Positions 41,505 through 50,391 of a stretch of DNA of 64,000 nucleotides are shown in pieces. The first letter of the stretch is position 1; every line of letters begins with the position of its first letter. The notes under the pieces were generated by a model that saw only the letters and a list, made by a program, of their open reading frames with translations, was not told the DNA's origin and did no database searches. Source of the DNA: Sphingomonas echinoides (GTDB lineage Bacteria; Pseudomonadota; Alphaproteobacteria; Sphingomonadales; Sphingomonadaceae); the NCBI RefSeq assembly GCF_029623395.1, contig NZ_JAPYKK010000010.1, positions 59,343 through 123,342 of the forward strand, read 5' to 3'. The position numbers and the translations under genes were made by a program.

Positions 41505-43841
41505 TCAACGCGCCATTACCTTGACCAACCCGGCGACGTCCTGCCCGGTCGGAAGCTTGCCCGATGCGGTCAGCCGCTTGGCGGTGTCGTCCCAGCGGAG
41601 CACGGCGCTGCTGCCGGTCTTGCGGTTCGAGACGCCATCGTCGTCGTACAGCGTGAAGCTGGTCGAGCGCCCGGGATAGACCCGGATGCTGTCGAGCGTC
41701 TGGCGGGTCGCGGTGCTCGGGACCTGCACGCCGATCGGGATGATCGATCCGGCGCGGACGAACAGCGGGATATGGTCGATCGGCGCCGCGGCGGTAATGG
41801 TTTGTCCGCCCGTATGGCGTTCATTGGTCCAGTAATCGTACCAGTCGGCGCCGGCCGGCAGGTACACCGGGCGGCTGGTCGCGCCCTGGTCGGTGACAGG
41901 CGCGACGAGGAAGGCGGGTCCGAACATATATTCGTCGCCCATGTCGGCGACCTTGGGATCGTTCGGAAAGTCCATGAACAAGGCGCGCATGAACGGCGCG
42001 CCGGTCTGGTTGGTCTGGTGCGCCATGGCGTAGAGATACGGCATCAACGCGTAGCGCAGCCGCAGATATTGCGCGAGCACGGGCTCGGCCGCCTTGCCAT
42101 ATTCCCAGATCGCGGTTGCCGGGCGCTGGCCGTGAATGCGCAGCGTCGGGGTGAAGGTGTTGTACTGGAACCAGCGGACGAACAGCTCGGGGTAATCCGG
42201 ATAGCTCGCCCCCATCGCGGTTGCGCCGGCGGGATCGAGCAGGACGGGGTGCTGCGCCTTGGGGCCGGAGGGATATTGCCAGCCCCCCGTGTCACTGCTC
42301 CAATAGGCCATGCCGGAGGCGGTGAAGTTGATGCCGGTCGGCACCTGGCGCTTGAGCGTCTCCCACGTCGCCTGGACGTCGGACGACCAGAACAGGCAAC
42401 CGTTGCGCTGCGTCCCGAGATAGGCGGCGCGGCACAGGATCAGGTTGCGGAGATCAGGGCGGTCCTTTGCGGACCCTTCCGCGACGCTGGCGGTGTGCAC
42501 CAGCGGGAAGAGGTTGTGGTAGCGATCCCCCGACCCGATCGCGAACTGATGGCCGTCGGGCACCAGATCCGGCTCGGTTTCGTCGAGCCAGAAGAAATCG
42601 AAGCCCTGCGACGCGATGTTGTCGCGGATCCGGTCCCAGAACCAGCTGCGGGCGTCGGGGTTGGTGCTGTCGAGCAGTGCGCCCGCCCGGTCTGAACGGA
42701 TCGGCAAGCCGTCGACGACGCTGCCGTCCGCGTCGTGCAGCAACCAGCCTTTTGCGGAGAGCATGTTGTAGTAGCGCGACTCTTTCTCGAACCGCGGCCA
42801 CACGCTGATGATACTGCGCATCCCCAGGCCCTTCAGCTTGGCGTTCATGCCCGCAGGATCCGGGAAAGCGCTTCGATCGATGTCGAGCTGGCCCATCCGG
42901 GTCCAATAGAACCAGTCGAGCACCATCGTATCAAGCGGATAGCCGCGGCTGCGATAGCCCTCCGCAACGCCCAGCAGCTCCGCCTGACTCTCGTAGCGCG
43001 CCTTGCTCTGGATGAGGCCAAATGCCGATTTCGGGGGGAGCGGCGTCGCCCCCGTCAACGTCGCATAGCCAGCGTACAGTGCATCGGTCGTGTCGCCCGT
43101 GATGACGAAGAACGACACGCGCTCACCGACTTCGGATTGCCAGTGCGTGCTGTTGTTCAGTCCCGGCGAGACGGTGGTGGTAGAGGGGTTGTCCCAGACG
43201 ATCCCATACCCTTTGTTGGTGACGAGGAAGGGCACGCAAACCGTCTCGCCAGCCGGCGCATCGTAATTGTGGCGGCAGTCGATCGTCCGTCCGCGCAGGT
43301 CGAGCTTGCCTTCCTGGTTCTGGCCGAGCCCGTAGTAATGCTCGTCGAGCGGCGCGGCGAAGCTCGCACCGACCTTGAAGGTCTTTTCGCCCGATACGGT
43401 ATGCGGCGCCATCTCCCACCCGTTCATCTGGGTGATGACGTGACCATCGGTGCCGGCGATGGTGATCGTGACGGGAGGAAGCGATGGCGCGAAATAGCGT
43501 TCCATCTGTGATGGCGGCTTAGGCCAAGGCTGCGCGGCAACCGTCAGCGACAGCGCCGAGGACGCGAACACGTCGCCCGAGGCGTCGGTCCGGTGCGTCC
43601 AACCGGTAGCGTTGGCCTTGGCGTTGGGTCCGGGGCCGGGTGCCGCATCGGCCTGCGCGCGGTCGAGCGCGATGGTGACGCGCACGATGTTGGGAGCATA
43701 GGCTTCGATCGCGACGAGGCTGCCGTTGCGATCGACCGTCGCGATCGGCTCGGCCTGCGCCGCTGCGAGGGGGAGAAGCGCCATCGCCGCCGCGCCCGTC
43801 CAGCGCGCGAGAGGGCGTTTGGATGTCGCGGCGTCGCTCAT
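41505..43841 (-). CDS. GH31 alpha-glycosidase (alpha-xylosidase/glucosidase type)
   Basis: The 778-residue exported protein has a signal peptide (ending AAAQA). A beta-rich N-terminal domain contains DEHYYGLGQNQEGKLDLRG. A barrel follows with GYRSRGYPLDTMVLDWFYW and the nucleophile region DFFWLDETEPD (WxDxxEP). AYWSSDTGGWQYPSG and the C-terminal sheets with VPLFVRAGSIIPIG-type residues come after. GH31 enzymes remove alpha-linked xylose, glucose or galactose. The LDETEPD form is typical of alpha-xylosidase-like members. It is 14 bases downstream of the lldD gene. With GH29 and GH35 enzymes nearby it could act on xyloglucan side chains. Confidence 0.92.
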   Translation of the reverse strand: MSDAATSKRPLARWTGAAAMALLPLAAAQAEPIATVDRNGSLVAIEAYAPNIVRVTIALDRAQADAAPGPGPNAKANATGWTHRTDASGDVFASSALSLTVAAQPWPKPPSQMERYFAPSLPPVTITIAGTDGHVITQMNGWEMAPHTVSGEKTFKVGASFAAPLDEHYYGLGQNQEGKLDLRGRTIDCRHNYDAPAGETVCVPFLVTNKGYGIVWDNPSTTTVSPGLNNSTHWQSEVGERVSFFVITGDTTDALYAGYATLTGATPLPPKSAFGLIQSKARYESQAELLGVAEGYRSRGYPLDTMVLDWFYWTRMGQLDIDRSAFPDPAGMNAKLKGLGMRSIISVWPRFEKESRYYNMLSAKGWLLHDADGSVVDGLPIRSDRAGALLDSTNPDARSWFWDRIRDNIASQGFDFFWLDETEPDLVPDGHQFAIGSGDRYHNLFPLVHTASVAEGSAKDRPDLRNLILCRAAYLGTQRNGCLFWSSDVQATWETLKRQVPTGINFTASGMAYWSSDTGGWQYPSGPKAQHPVLLDPAGATAMGASYPDYPELFVRWFQYNTFTPTLRIHGQRPATAIWEYGKAAEPVLAQYLRLRYALMPYLYAMAHQTNQTGAPFMRALFMDFPNDPKVADMGDEYMFGPAFLVAPVTDQGATSRPVYLPAGADWYDYWTNERHTGGQTITAAAPIDHIPLFVRAGSIIPIGVQVPSTATRQTLDSIRVYPGRSTSFTLYDDDGVSNRKTGSSAVLRWDDTAKRLTASGKLPTGQDVAGLVKVMAR

Positions 43842-43855
43842 TGGAAACCCCCGTT

Positions 43856-45010
43856 TCAGATCTCGTCAGATACAAGCATCGATCGGTCGATGTCTGCAAT
43901 GCGCGTTCGACCGCACAGTGCCATTGCCACGCGCATTTCGGCTTCGATCAACTGGAGCATGTGCGCAACGCCCGCTTCGCCATCCGCGGCGAGCGCATAA
44001 GCCCAGGCGCGTCCCAGCAGGACACCCTTTGCGCCCAAGGCCAGCAGCTTCACGACGTCCAGGCCCGAGCGCACGCCCCCATCGGCCAGCACGGTGAGCG
44101 CGTCGCCGACCGCGTCGACGATCGGCGGCAGTGCATCCGCGGTGGCGGGGACGCCGTCAAGCTGGCGGCCGCCGTGGTTCGACACGACGATCCCGTCCGC
44201 ACCGGTCTGCGCCGCAGCGCGCGCATCGGCCGGGTCTAGGATGCCCTTGATGATCAGCGGCCCCTTCCAGTGCGACCGGATGAAGTCGAGTTCGCGCCAG
44301 GTGACGCTGGAATCGAAGTTGGTCCGCATCCAGCCGAGGAAATCTTCGAGCCCGGTCTTGTCGCCCAGCGCGGGGGCGACGTTGCCGAGATGATGCGGAC
44401 GACCGCGCAGGCCGACGTCAACCGCCCAGTCGGGGTGCGCTAGCGCTTGGCCGAAGCGTCGTGCGGCGCCGCGCAAGCCGGGCGCCCCCGCCAAACCGGA
44501 TCGGTAATCCCGGTAGCGCGCGCCCGGCACGGGCATGTCGACCGTGAACACCAGCGCCGAACAGCCGAGGTCCTGCGCCTCGTCGAGCAGCGCCCGGACC
44601 AGCCCGCGGTCGCGGATCATGTACAGCTGGAACCAGAACGGCGCCTTGGTCGCGGCGGAGACTTCGGCGAGCGGACAGACGCTGACGGTCGACAGGCAGA
44701 ACGGAACGCCCGCCGCATTGGCGGCACGAACGGCCTGCACTTCGCCGCGCCGGGCGTTCATGCCGGCCAGGCCGATCGGTGCGAGCATTACGGGGAGGGC
44801 CTGATCCATCCCGAACACGCGGGTCGTCAGGTCGATCGACGACACGTCGGTCAGCACGCGTTGGCGCAACGCAAGCTGTTCGAGCACCGCGACATTCCGG
44901 CGCAACGTGACTTCGGCATACGATCCGCCGTCGAGATATTCGAACAGGAACGGCGGCAGGCGGCGTTGCGCGCGGGCCCGATAGTCCAGCACTGCTGCGG
45001 CTTTTGCCAT
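43856..45010 (-). CDS. lldD: FMN-dependent L-lactate dehydrogenase / 2-hydroxyacid oxidase
   Basis: The 384-residue enzyme follows the LldD pattern: [17 protein letters not shown] at the front, [24 protein letters not shown], and [12 protein letters not shown] with the FMN lysine. [11 protein letters not shown] (catalytic His/Arg) and [21 protein letters not shown] complete it. It oxidises L-lactate to pyruvate and passes electrons to the membrane. The fucose operon a few kilobases away should yield L-lactate, which gives this gene a clear use. It is 14 bases before the GH31 gene on the same strand and divergent from the GH35-type gene. Other FMN 2-hydroxyacid oxidases are possible. Confidence 0.88.
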   Translation of the reverse strand: MAKAAAVLDYRARAQRRLPPFLFEYLDGGSYAEVTLRRNVAVLEQLALRQRVLTDVSSIDLTTRVFGMDQALPVMLAPIGLAGMNARRGEVQAVRAANAAGVPFCLSTVSVCPLAEVSAATKAPFWFQLYMIRDRGLVRALLDEAQDLGCSALVFTVDMPVPGARYRDYRSGLAGAPGLRGAARRFGQALAHPDWAVDVGLRGRPHHLGNVAPALGDKTGLEDFLGWMRTNFDSSVTWRELDFIRSHWKGPLIIKGILDPADARAAAQTGADGIVVSNHGGRQLDGVPATADALPPIVDAVGDALTVLADGGVRSGLDVVKLLALGAKGVLLGRAWAYALAADGEAGVAHMLQLIEAEMRVAMALCGRTRIADIDRSMLVSDEI

Positions 45011-45224
45011 TCTGCTCCCCTAGCGGATACTGCGCTCGAGCAGTTGACGCCTATCCGCGCGTCTGGTCCCTTCGTTCACCTATGGGCAATCACTTCACTG
45101 GCGCAAGCGTCAATGCGATCCCTCCCGATCGTACCACCGCATTGTGTGCGGGACTTTTGTCTGGAGAAAGCGGTAGCGTCCGGAAACGTGCGGAAAGACC
45201 GCGCCACGGGGAGAGGAAAGAACC
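45011..45224. other. divergent intergenic region (lldD / GH35)
   Basis: 214 bases with both promoters expected. TTGACGC (45044-45050) is matched by GCGTCAA (45107-45113), 56 bases apart, too far for one classical operator. No firm promoter was picked. Confidence 0.35.
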
Positions 45225-46847
45225 ATGACGATCGAACCGTTTAAGGCGGTAGCGTGCATCGCGCTTGCAGGCATGGTGCTTGCCGCAATACCCGTCTCGG
45301 CGCAGTCGAGCGACGTGCCGCACATCGTGTCGCGGAACGGACGTCATGCGCTGATCGTCGACGGGGTACCGTTCCTGATGCTCGGTGCGCAGGTCAACAA
45401 TTCAAGCAATTACGCGTCGGCGCTTCCCAAGGTATGGCCGATGCTCGACCGGATCCACGCCAATACGGTCGAGGTGCCGGTCGCGTGGCAGCAGATCGAA
45501 CCCGTTGAAGGGCGGTTCGATTATGGCTTCGTCCAGACGTTGCTGGAGCAGGCGCGTGCGCACGACAAGCGGCTCGTGCTCCTCTGGTTCGGCGCGTACA
45601 AGAACACCGGCCCCGGCTATGTGCCCGATTGGGTCAAGCAGGATAACCGGCGCTTTCCGCGCATGAAAAAGCCGGACGGAACAGACCATTACGTGCTGTC
45701 GCCGCATGCGAAGACGACTTTGGAAGCGGACAAGCGGGCGTTCCTGGGGCTTATCACTTATCTGCGCGACCATGACCGGCAGAACACCACGATCCTGGTG
45801 CAGGTGGAGAATGAGACCGGCAGCTATGCGGTGCCGCGCGATTTTGGCCCGGCGGCGCAGAAATTGTTCGAGGGACCGGTGCCCGCAAAGCTCGGGCGCA
45901 AGGGGACGTGGGCGCAGGCCTATGGCGCGCAGGCGGATCGGGCGTTCAATACCTGGTATACCGCGGCCTATTGCAACGCGCTGGCTGTGGCAGGAAAGGC
46001 GATCAAGCCATTGCCGTTGTACGTTAATGCGGCACTGTCGGATCCGTTCAAAGTGCCCGCGCCGACGGCGGTAGCGAGTGGTGGGCCGCAGCAGGACGTG
46101 ATCGAGATCTGGAAGGCGGCGGCACCCGCGATCGATTTCGAAGCGCCTGATATTTACGAGCGGAAGAGTGCGAAGGTGTTCGCCTATCTCGACGCCTATC
46201 GCCGGGCCGATAACCCATTGGCAGTGCCCGAGATTGGCAATGCGGCGGAATATGCGCGCTATGCCTGGGCGGCGTTCGGGCGCGGGGCGATCGGCTTTGC
46301 GCCGTTCGGGATGGATGACACTGGCTATACCAATTATCCGCTGGGCGCGAAGACGCTCGACGACGCCACGCTTGATGCATTTGCCACGCCATATCAGGTG
46401 TTTGCAGGGATGCAGCGGGCATGGGCGAAGATCGCGTTCGAACATCCGACGTGGGGCAGCGCCAAGCCCGACGACGGCACGCCGCAATCGACCACGCTCG
46501 GCGGATGGAAGATCACGGCGAGCTATGGCGAGTGGCAGTTCGGGCACCGCACCGACACGTGGATCAAATCCGAACCGCCCGCCTGGGCTTCGCAACCGAT
46601 CGGTGGCGCGGTCGTCGCGCAAATCGCGCCGGATCAGTATCTTGTGGCGGGCGACCATGTCCGGGTCGACTTCACGCCGGGGGCAGGCGCCCCCAAGAAC
46701 GCGCTGATATTGCGCGTCGAGGAGGGGCGGCTCAGCCCAAGTGGGTTCGTGGTCGACCGGGTGTGGAACGGGGACCAGACCGATTACGGGCTGACGTTCG
46801 TCGATCGGCCGGTGCTGTTGCGCGTGACGACGGGGCGGTACGAATAG
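45225..46847 (+). CDS. DUF5597-type GH35 beta-galactosidase-like protein
   Basis: The 540-residue exported protein (signal ending PVSAQ) has the GH35 front: LIVDGVPFLMLGAQVNNSSNY, then HANTVEVPVAWQQIEPVEGRFDYGF. The acid/base glutamate is in ILVQVENETGSY, and the nucleophile candidate is in LAVPEIGN. A C-terminal beta-domain from about 440 fits DUF5597. Members act as beta-galactosidases on plant or other glycans, although substrates differ. An AGAGGAAAG ribosome site precedes the ATG. It stands alone on the plus strand between the GH31/lldD set and the fucose operon, converging on the mutarotase with a 12-base gap. Confidence 0.85.
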   Translation: MTIEPFKAVACIALAGMVLAAIPVSAQSSDVPHIVSRNGRHALIVDGVPFLMLGAQVNNSSNYASALPKVWPMLDRIHANTVEVPVAWQQIEPVEGRFDYGFVQTLLEQARAHDKRLVLLWFGAYKNTGPGYVPDWVKQDNRRFPRMKKPDGTDHYVLSPHAKTTLEADKRAFLGLITYLRDHDRQNTTILVQVENETGSYAVPRDFGPAAQKLFEGPVPAKLGRKGTWAQAYGAQADRAFNTWYTAAYCNALAVAGKAIKPLPLYVNAALSDPFKVPAPTAVASGGPQQDVIEIWKAAAPAIDFEAPDIYERKSAKVFAYLDAYRRADNPLAVPEIGNAAEYARYAWAAFGRGAIGFAPFGMDDTGYTNYPLGAKTLDDATLDAFATPYQVFAGMQRAWAKIAFEHPTWGSAKPDDGTPQSTTLGGWKITASYGEWQFGHRTDTWIKSEPPAWASQPIGGAVVAQIAPDQYLVAGDHVRVDFTPGAGAPKNALILRVEEGRLSPSGFVVDRVWNGDQTDYGLTFVDRPVLLRVTTGRYE

Positions 46848-46859
46848 CGCCGGAGCGCG

Positions 46860-47204
46860 TCAGCCCTGGTCGGAAAGCGCGTAAATCTGCGTCGTTTCCG
46901 TCCATTTCGTGCCAGGTTTCGCGCAGGGCAACGCCTGTTGAAAGCGATTCATCAGCGTTTCCCACGCGATTACGTCCGGATTCGCGCCGTCGCTCGCGGC
47001 CTTGGCGGCGGGGTCGTAGTCCGGCCCCGTTTCCATCAGCATCACCAGCCGATTCCCCGCGCGGAAAATCCGCATGTCGCGGATTCCGGCAGCGCGGATG
47101 CTCGCGGTCACCGCGGCGGGCACATTGCCCGCCGCGTGCCACCGTTCGTACTCGGCGATCCCGGCGGGATCATCCTTGAGGTCGAGCAGCAGGACCTGTT
47201 GCAT
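46860..47204 (-). CDS. L-rhamnose/L-fucose mutarotase family protein
   Basis: The 114-residue protein matches the RhaM/FucU-like (DUF718) mutarotase fold. It has LLLDLKDDPAGIAEYERWHAAG, VTASIRAAGIRDMRIFRAGNRLVMLME, and a WETLMNRFQQALP end. It speeds the exchange of sugar anomers so that the right form reaches the first enzyme. In this operon the sugar is likely L-fucose. The ATG at 47204 shares bases with the stop of the FAH-type gene (TGATG), which fixes the start. It is the last gene of the operon. Confidence 0.88.
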   Translation of the reverse strand: MQQVLLLDLKDDPAGIAEYERWHAAGNVPAAVTASIRAAGIRDMRIFRAGNRLVMLMETGPDYDPAAKAASDGANPDVIAWETLMNRFQQALPCAKPGTKWTETTQIYALSDQG

Positions 47205-48046
47205 CAGTCTGCCGTGACTTCCTGGCGCTGTTCGCCGAGCTTCTCGATCCCGAGCGTCATCACGTCGCCCGCCTTGAGATAGACCGGCGGCTTCTGGCCC
47301 ATGCCGACGCCGGGCGGAGTGCCCGTCGTGATGACGTCGCCGGGGTGGAGCGTCATGAACTGGCTGAGGTAGCTGACGAGGAACGCGGGCTTGTAGACCA
47401 TCGTCGCGGTGGTGCCGTCCTGATAGCGATGGCCGTTGACCTCGAGCCACATGTGCAGCGCGTCCGGATCGCCGACTTCATCGGGGGTGACCAGCCACGG
47501 GCCGATCGGGCCGAACGTGTCGCAGCCCTTGCCCTTGTCCCAGGTGCCGTGGCGTTCGAGCTGGTATTCGCGCTCCGACACGTCGTTGATCAGGCAATAG
47601 CCTGCGATGTGCGCGGGGGCGTCCGCCTCCGAGACGTATTTGGCGGCGGTGCCGATGACGATGCCGAGCTCGACTTCCCAGTCGGTCTTGGTCGATCCGC
47701 GCGGGATGCGGACGGTGTCGTTGGGGCCGACGATCGCGCTGGTCGCCTTGGTGAACAGCACCGGCTCGGGCGGGACGGTCATGCCGCTTTCGGCGGCGTG
47801 ATCGGAATAGTTGAGGCCGATGCACAGGAACTTGCCGACCTGGCCCACGCATGCGCCGAAACGCGGATTCCCCTCGACCGGCGGGAGCGTCTCGGGGTCG
47901 AGCTTCGCCAGATCGGCGAGGATCGTGGGCGAGAGCGTGGCGCCGATCACGTCGGGGATTTCACCCGACAGGTCGCGGAGCGTGCCGTTGGCGTCGATCA
48001 GGCCGGGGCGTTCTTCGCCTGGGGTGCCGTAGCGAACTAACTTCAT
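47204..48046 (-). CDS. FAH-family 2,4-diketo-3-deoxy-L-fuconate hydrolase (likely)
   Basis: The 280-residue protein matches the fumarylacetoacetate hydrolase family: FLCIGLNYSDHAAESGM, PVLFTKATSAIVGPNDTV, DWEVELGIVIG with the metal-binding E-x-E, and DVITTGTPPGVGMGQKPP. In the non-phosphorylating L-fucose route known from Xanthomonas, such an enzyme splits 2,4-diketo-3-deoxy-L-fuconate to pyruvate and L-lactate. Location beside a fucose dehydrogenase, SDR and mutarotase supports that role. It is separated from the SDR gene upstream by 121 bases containing a short palindromic repeat. It overlaps the mutarotase start. Confidence 0.9.
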   Translation of the reverse strand: MKLVRYGTPGEERPGLIDANGTLRDLSGEIPDVIGATLSPTILADLAKLDPETLPPVEGNPRFGACVGQVGKFLCIGLNYSDHAAESGMTVPPEPVLFTKATSAIVGPNDTVRIPRGSTKTDWEVELGIVIGTAAKYVSEADAPAHIAGYCLINDVSEREYQLERHGTWDKGKGCDTFGPIGPWLVTPDEVGDPDALHMWLEVNGHRYQDGTTATMVYKPAFLVSYLSQFMTLHPGDVITTGTPPGVGMGQKPPVYLKAGDVMTLGIEKLGEQRQEVTAD

Positions 48047-48167
48047 GGGGAAACTCCTGGGAGGTGGTCTCTAGGCTCCGTCATCCCCGCCTTCGTGGGG
48101 AGGACGAAGGTAAGGGGAATGCGGGGTGTAGGAAAGGAAGGACGGAAGGGGGCGTCGTACCGAAGCC

Positions 48168-48896
48168 TCAGTTGATCCAGCCGCCGTCGATGATGTGCGC
48201 CTGACCCGTGGTGAAGGCAGATTCGTCGCTGGCGAGGTACAGCGCCAGCGCGGCGACTTCCTCGGGGCGGCCGAGCCGTCCCATTGGCTGTCGCGCGGTG
48301 AAATCCTTGCGGGCCTGGTCATAATCCCCGGTATCGCGCAGCCGCTGCTGGAGCGAGGGGGAATCGACCGTGCCGGGGCAGATCGCGTTGCAGCGCACCC
48401 CGCGCGCGACGAAATCCGCCGCGACCGCTTTGGTCAGACCGATCACCGCCGCCTTGGTCGTGCCGTAGGCAAAGCGGTTGGGGATGCCCTTCACCGAGCT
48501 CGCGATCGAGGCGACGTTGACGATGCTGCCTGCGCCGCGATCCAGCATCAGCGGTAAATAGGTGCGGATCGTGCGGTACATGGCGGTGACGTTAAGGTCG
48601 TTGGCGAACGCCCAGCTGTCCTCATCGCACTCGAGGATCGTGCCGTTGTGGACGACGCCCGCACTGTTCATCAGCACGTCGACCGGGCCGGTCCGCCCGG
48701 GCAGGGCGGCAACCGCGGCGGCATCGCGCACGTCGAGCGCAAAGGTCTCGCACGCGAGCCCCTCCAGCTTCGCCGCGTCGATGTCAGTCGCGATGACGGT
48801 CGCGCCTTCCGAAAGAAACAGTTCGGCACTCGCGCGGCCGATGCCTTGTCCGGCGGCGGTGATGAAGACGGTCTTGCCGTTCAGTCGTCCGCTCAT
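48168..48896 (-). CDS. SDR oxidoreductase, likely 2-keto-3-deoxy-L-fuconate dehydrogenase
   Basis: The 242-residue classical SDR has TAAGQGIGRASA (NAD site, TGxxxGIG variant), NSAGVV, the catalytic Ser in IVNVASIASS, and YGTTKAAV for YxxxK. PGTVDSPSL follows and the end reads ...QAHIIDGGW. It fits the dehydrogenases that oxidise 2-keto-3-deoxy-L-fuconate to the 2,4-diketo acid in the fucose route. The start is ATG 48896, overlapping the large dehydratase gene as ATGA. The open frame upstream of it lies inside that gene and is not used. Confidence 0.9.
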   Translation of the reverse strand: MSGRLNGKTVFITAAGQGIGRASAELFLSEGATVIATDIDAAKLEGLACETFALDVRDAAAVAALPGRTGPVDVLMNSAGVVHNGTILECDEDSWAFANDLNVTAMYRTIRTYLPLMLDRGAGSIVNVASIASSVKGIPNRFAYGTTKAAVIGLTKAVAADFVARGVRCNAICPGTVDSPSLQQRLRDTGDYDQARKDFTARQPMGRLGRPEEVAALALYLASDESAFTTGQAHIIDGGWIN

Positions 48897-50095
48897 GCCG
48901 CCTGCCTCCGCGGCAGGCAGGCGGGACCGACGGGTTCGAAACTCTTGTAGGTCAAGATAAACTCCTGGTGGCCAAGCTCTTCGGACACGCTGCGTTCGCC
49001 CGCGGCGACGGCGAGCGTCCGTTCGTAGATTTCGGTGCCGACCTCCTCGATCGTCGCGGCACCTTCGAGGATGCGACCGGCGTTGATGTCCATGTCGTCC
49101 GCCAGCCGCCGCGCGGTCTCGGGGTTGGCGCAGATCTTGATGATCGGCGAGATCGCCGAGCCGACGACCGATCCCCGCCCGGTGGTGAACAGGTTGATGT
49201 GCGCGCCGCACGCGATCAGTTCGACGATCTCGGCATTGTCCGAGATGTTGGGGAAGCCGAAGCGCGGCTCGCCGTCGGGCACGACGTCGAGCATGTAGAG
49301 CCCGGGCGAAGGGGGCACGTCGCCGGGCTTGACGATTCCCGAGATCGGCGAGCTGCCCGATTTGGAATAGGCGCCCATCGACTTTTCCTCCTGCGTCGTC
49401 AGGCCGCCTTCGGCATTACCGGGGGCGAAGCTGCCGAAGCCGAGGATCGTGTAATAGCGTTCGGCCTTCTCGACGCTCGCGATCAGTTCCGCGCCTAGCT
49501 CGGGGGTGATCGCACGATCGGACATGATCGCCTCGCACCCGACCAGTTCACCGGTTTCCTCGAAGATGCAGGTTGCACCCTCCGCGACGAAGCGATCGAA
49601 CGCGCGCCCGACCGCGGGGTTGGCGGTGATCCCGCTGGTCCCGTCCGACCCGCCGCAGATCGTACCGATGACGAGTTCGCTGGGGGCCATCGGGATGCGT
49701 GGGCCGGCATCCGCAATCGCCTTGACGCGCGCGACGGCGGCGAGCCCCGCGGCGATGGTCGACGCGGTGCCGCCGTTCTGCTGGATCACCAGCGTCTCGA
49801 CTGGGCGACCGCTGGCGGCGACCGCGGCGGCGAGGCCCTCGCGGTTGAAGCTCTCGCAGCCAAGCGAGATGATGACGAGCCCACCGACATTGGGATGCGT
49901 CGCGATCGCCTTCATCACCTTGTCGGCATAGCTGTTGGGGTAACAGCCGGGGAAGCCGATCAGCTGGATGTCGGGATCGTCGCTCTTGTCGACGATGCGG
50001 CGCGCGACGTGATGCGCGCATTCGACCAGATAGGCGACGGCGACGACGTTGCGGATGCCCTTGCGGCCGTCGGTGCGGGACCAGGCTGAAATCAT
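48893..50095 (-). CDS. UxaA-family dehydratase, large (C-terminal) subunit; likely L-fuconate dehydratase
   Basis: The 400-residue protein matches the C-terminal body of altronate/galactarate dehydratases (UxaA/GarD): GRKGIRNVVAVAYLVECAHHV, FPGCYPNSYADKVM, ISLGCESFN, TLVIQQNGGT, TICGGSDGTSGITANPA and ETGELVGCE. The SAF domain that is fused in UxaA is coded separately just upstream. A split uxaA pair is known in the Campylobacter jejuni fucose locus. Its place here between fucose dehydrogenase and the keto-deoxy dehydrogenase makes L-fuconate the likely substrate. The last six residues come from a small palindrome. It overlaps both neighbours as ATGA. Confidence 0.85.
   Translation of the reverse strand: MISAWSRTDGRKGIRNVVAVAYLVECAHHVARRIVDKSDDPDIQLIGFPGCYPNSYADKVMKAIATHPNVGGLVIISLGCESFNREGLAAAVAASGRPVETLVIQQNGGTASTIAAGLAAVARVKAIADAGPRIPMAPSELVIGTICGGSDGTSGITANPAVGRAFDRFVAEGATCIFEETGELVGCEAIMSDRAITPELGAELIASVEKAERYYTILGFGSFAPGNAEGGLTTQEEKSMGAYSKSGSSPISGIVKPGDVPPSPGLYMLDVVPDGEPRFGFPNISDNAEIVELIACGAHINLFTTGRGSVVGSAISPIIKICANPETARRLADDMDINAGRILEGAATIEEVGTEIYERTLAVAAGERSVSEELGHQEFILTYKSFEPVGPACLPRRQAA
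48900..48918. repeat. palindrome inside the dehydratase gene end
   Basis: GCCTGCC (48900-48906) and GGCAGGC (48912-48918) flank TCCGC. The element codes for the last residues of the UxaA-like protein, just before the SDR start, and looks like an inserted short repeat. Confidence 0.4.
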
Positions 50096-50391
50096 GACTC
50101 GCTACTCCGTTCGAGCGTGTCGCGCATGTGCGACGCGATATAGTCGCTCTTCATATTGTGCAGATGGACGTGGTCGCCGGCGGCGGCGGGGGCGGTCATC
50201 GATCCGATCGGGGCGCCGTATTTGATGACGGTCTCGCCAAGGCTCAAGGCCCGGCGCGCGATCTTGTGGCCGACCTGCACCGCCATCGGGACGATAACCG
50301 CGACGCCGTCGATCGGGACGGCGTCACCGGGCGCGATCGCGGCGGTGACGACGAGGATATTGTCGTTGGGATGAAGCAATATGGCGGTCAT
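50092..50391 (-). CDS. SAF-domain small subunit of UxaA-type dehydratase
   Basis: The 99-residue protein matches the N-terminal SAF domain of altronate dehydratase: NDNILVVTAAIAPGD, then VGHKIARRALSLGETVIKYGAPIGSMTAPAAAGDHVHLHNMKS. In fused UxaA proteins this domain precedes the large part. Here it is a separate gene overlapping the large subunit as ATGA and the aldo/keto reductase gene as ATGA. The two gene products likely act as one dehydratase complex. The HVHLHNMKS end is the usual junction with the large part. Confidence 0.9.
   Translation of the reverse strand: MTAILLHPNDNILVVTAAIAPGDAVPIDGVAVIVPMAVQVGHKIARRALSLGETVIKYGAPIGSMTAPAAAGDHVHLHNMKSDYIASHMRDTLERSSES

Noticed and set aside
45044..45113. 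Operator from TTGACGC and GCGTCAA between lldD and the GH35 gene
   Set aside because: The arms are 56 bases apart, too far for a single site; kept only as a remark on the region.
48090..48120. Repeat-like CATCCCCGCCTTCGTGGGGA sequence before the FAH gene
   Set aside because: It looks like a common intergenic palindrome, but only one imperfect copy is in the window, so it is not listed as a separate element.
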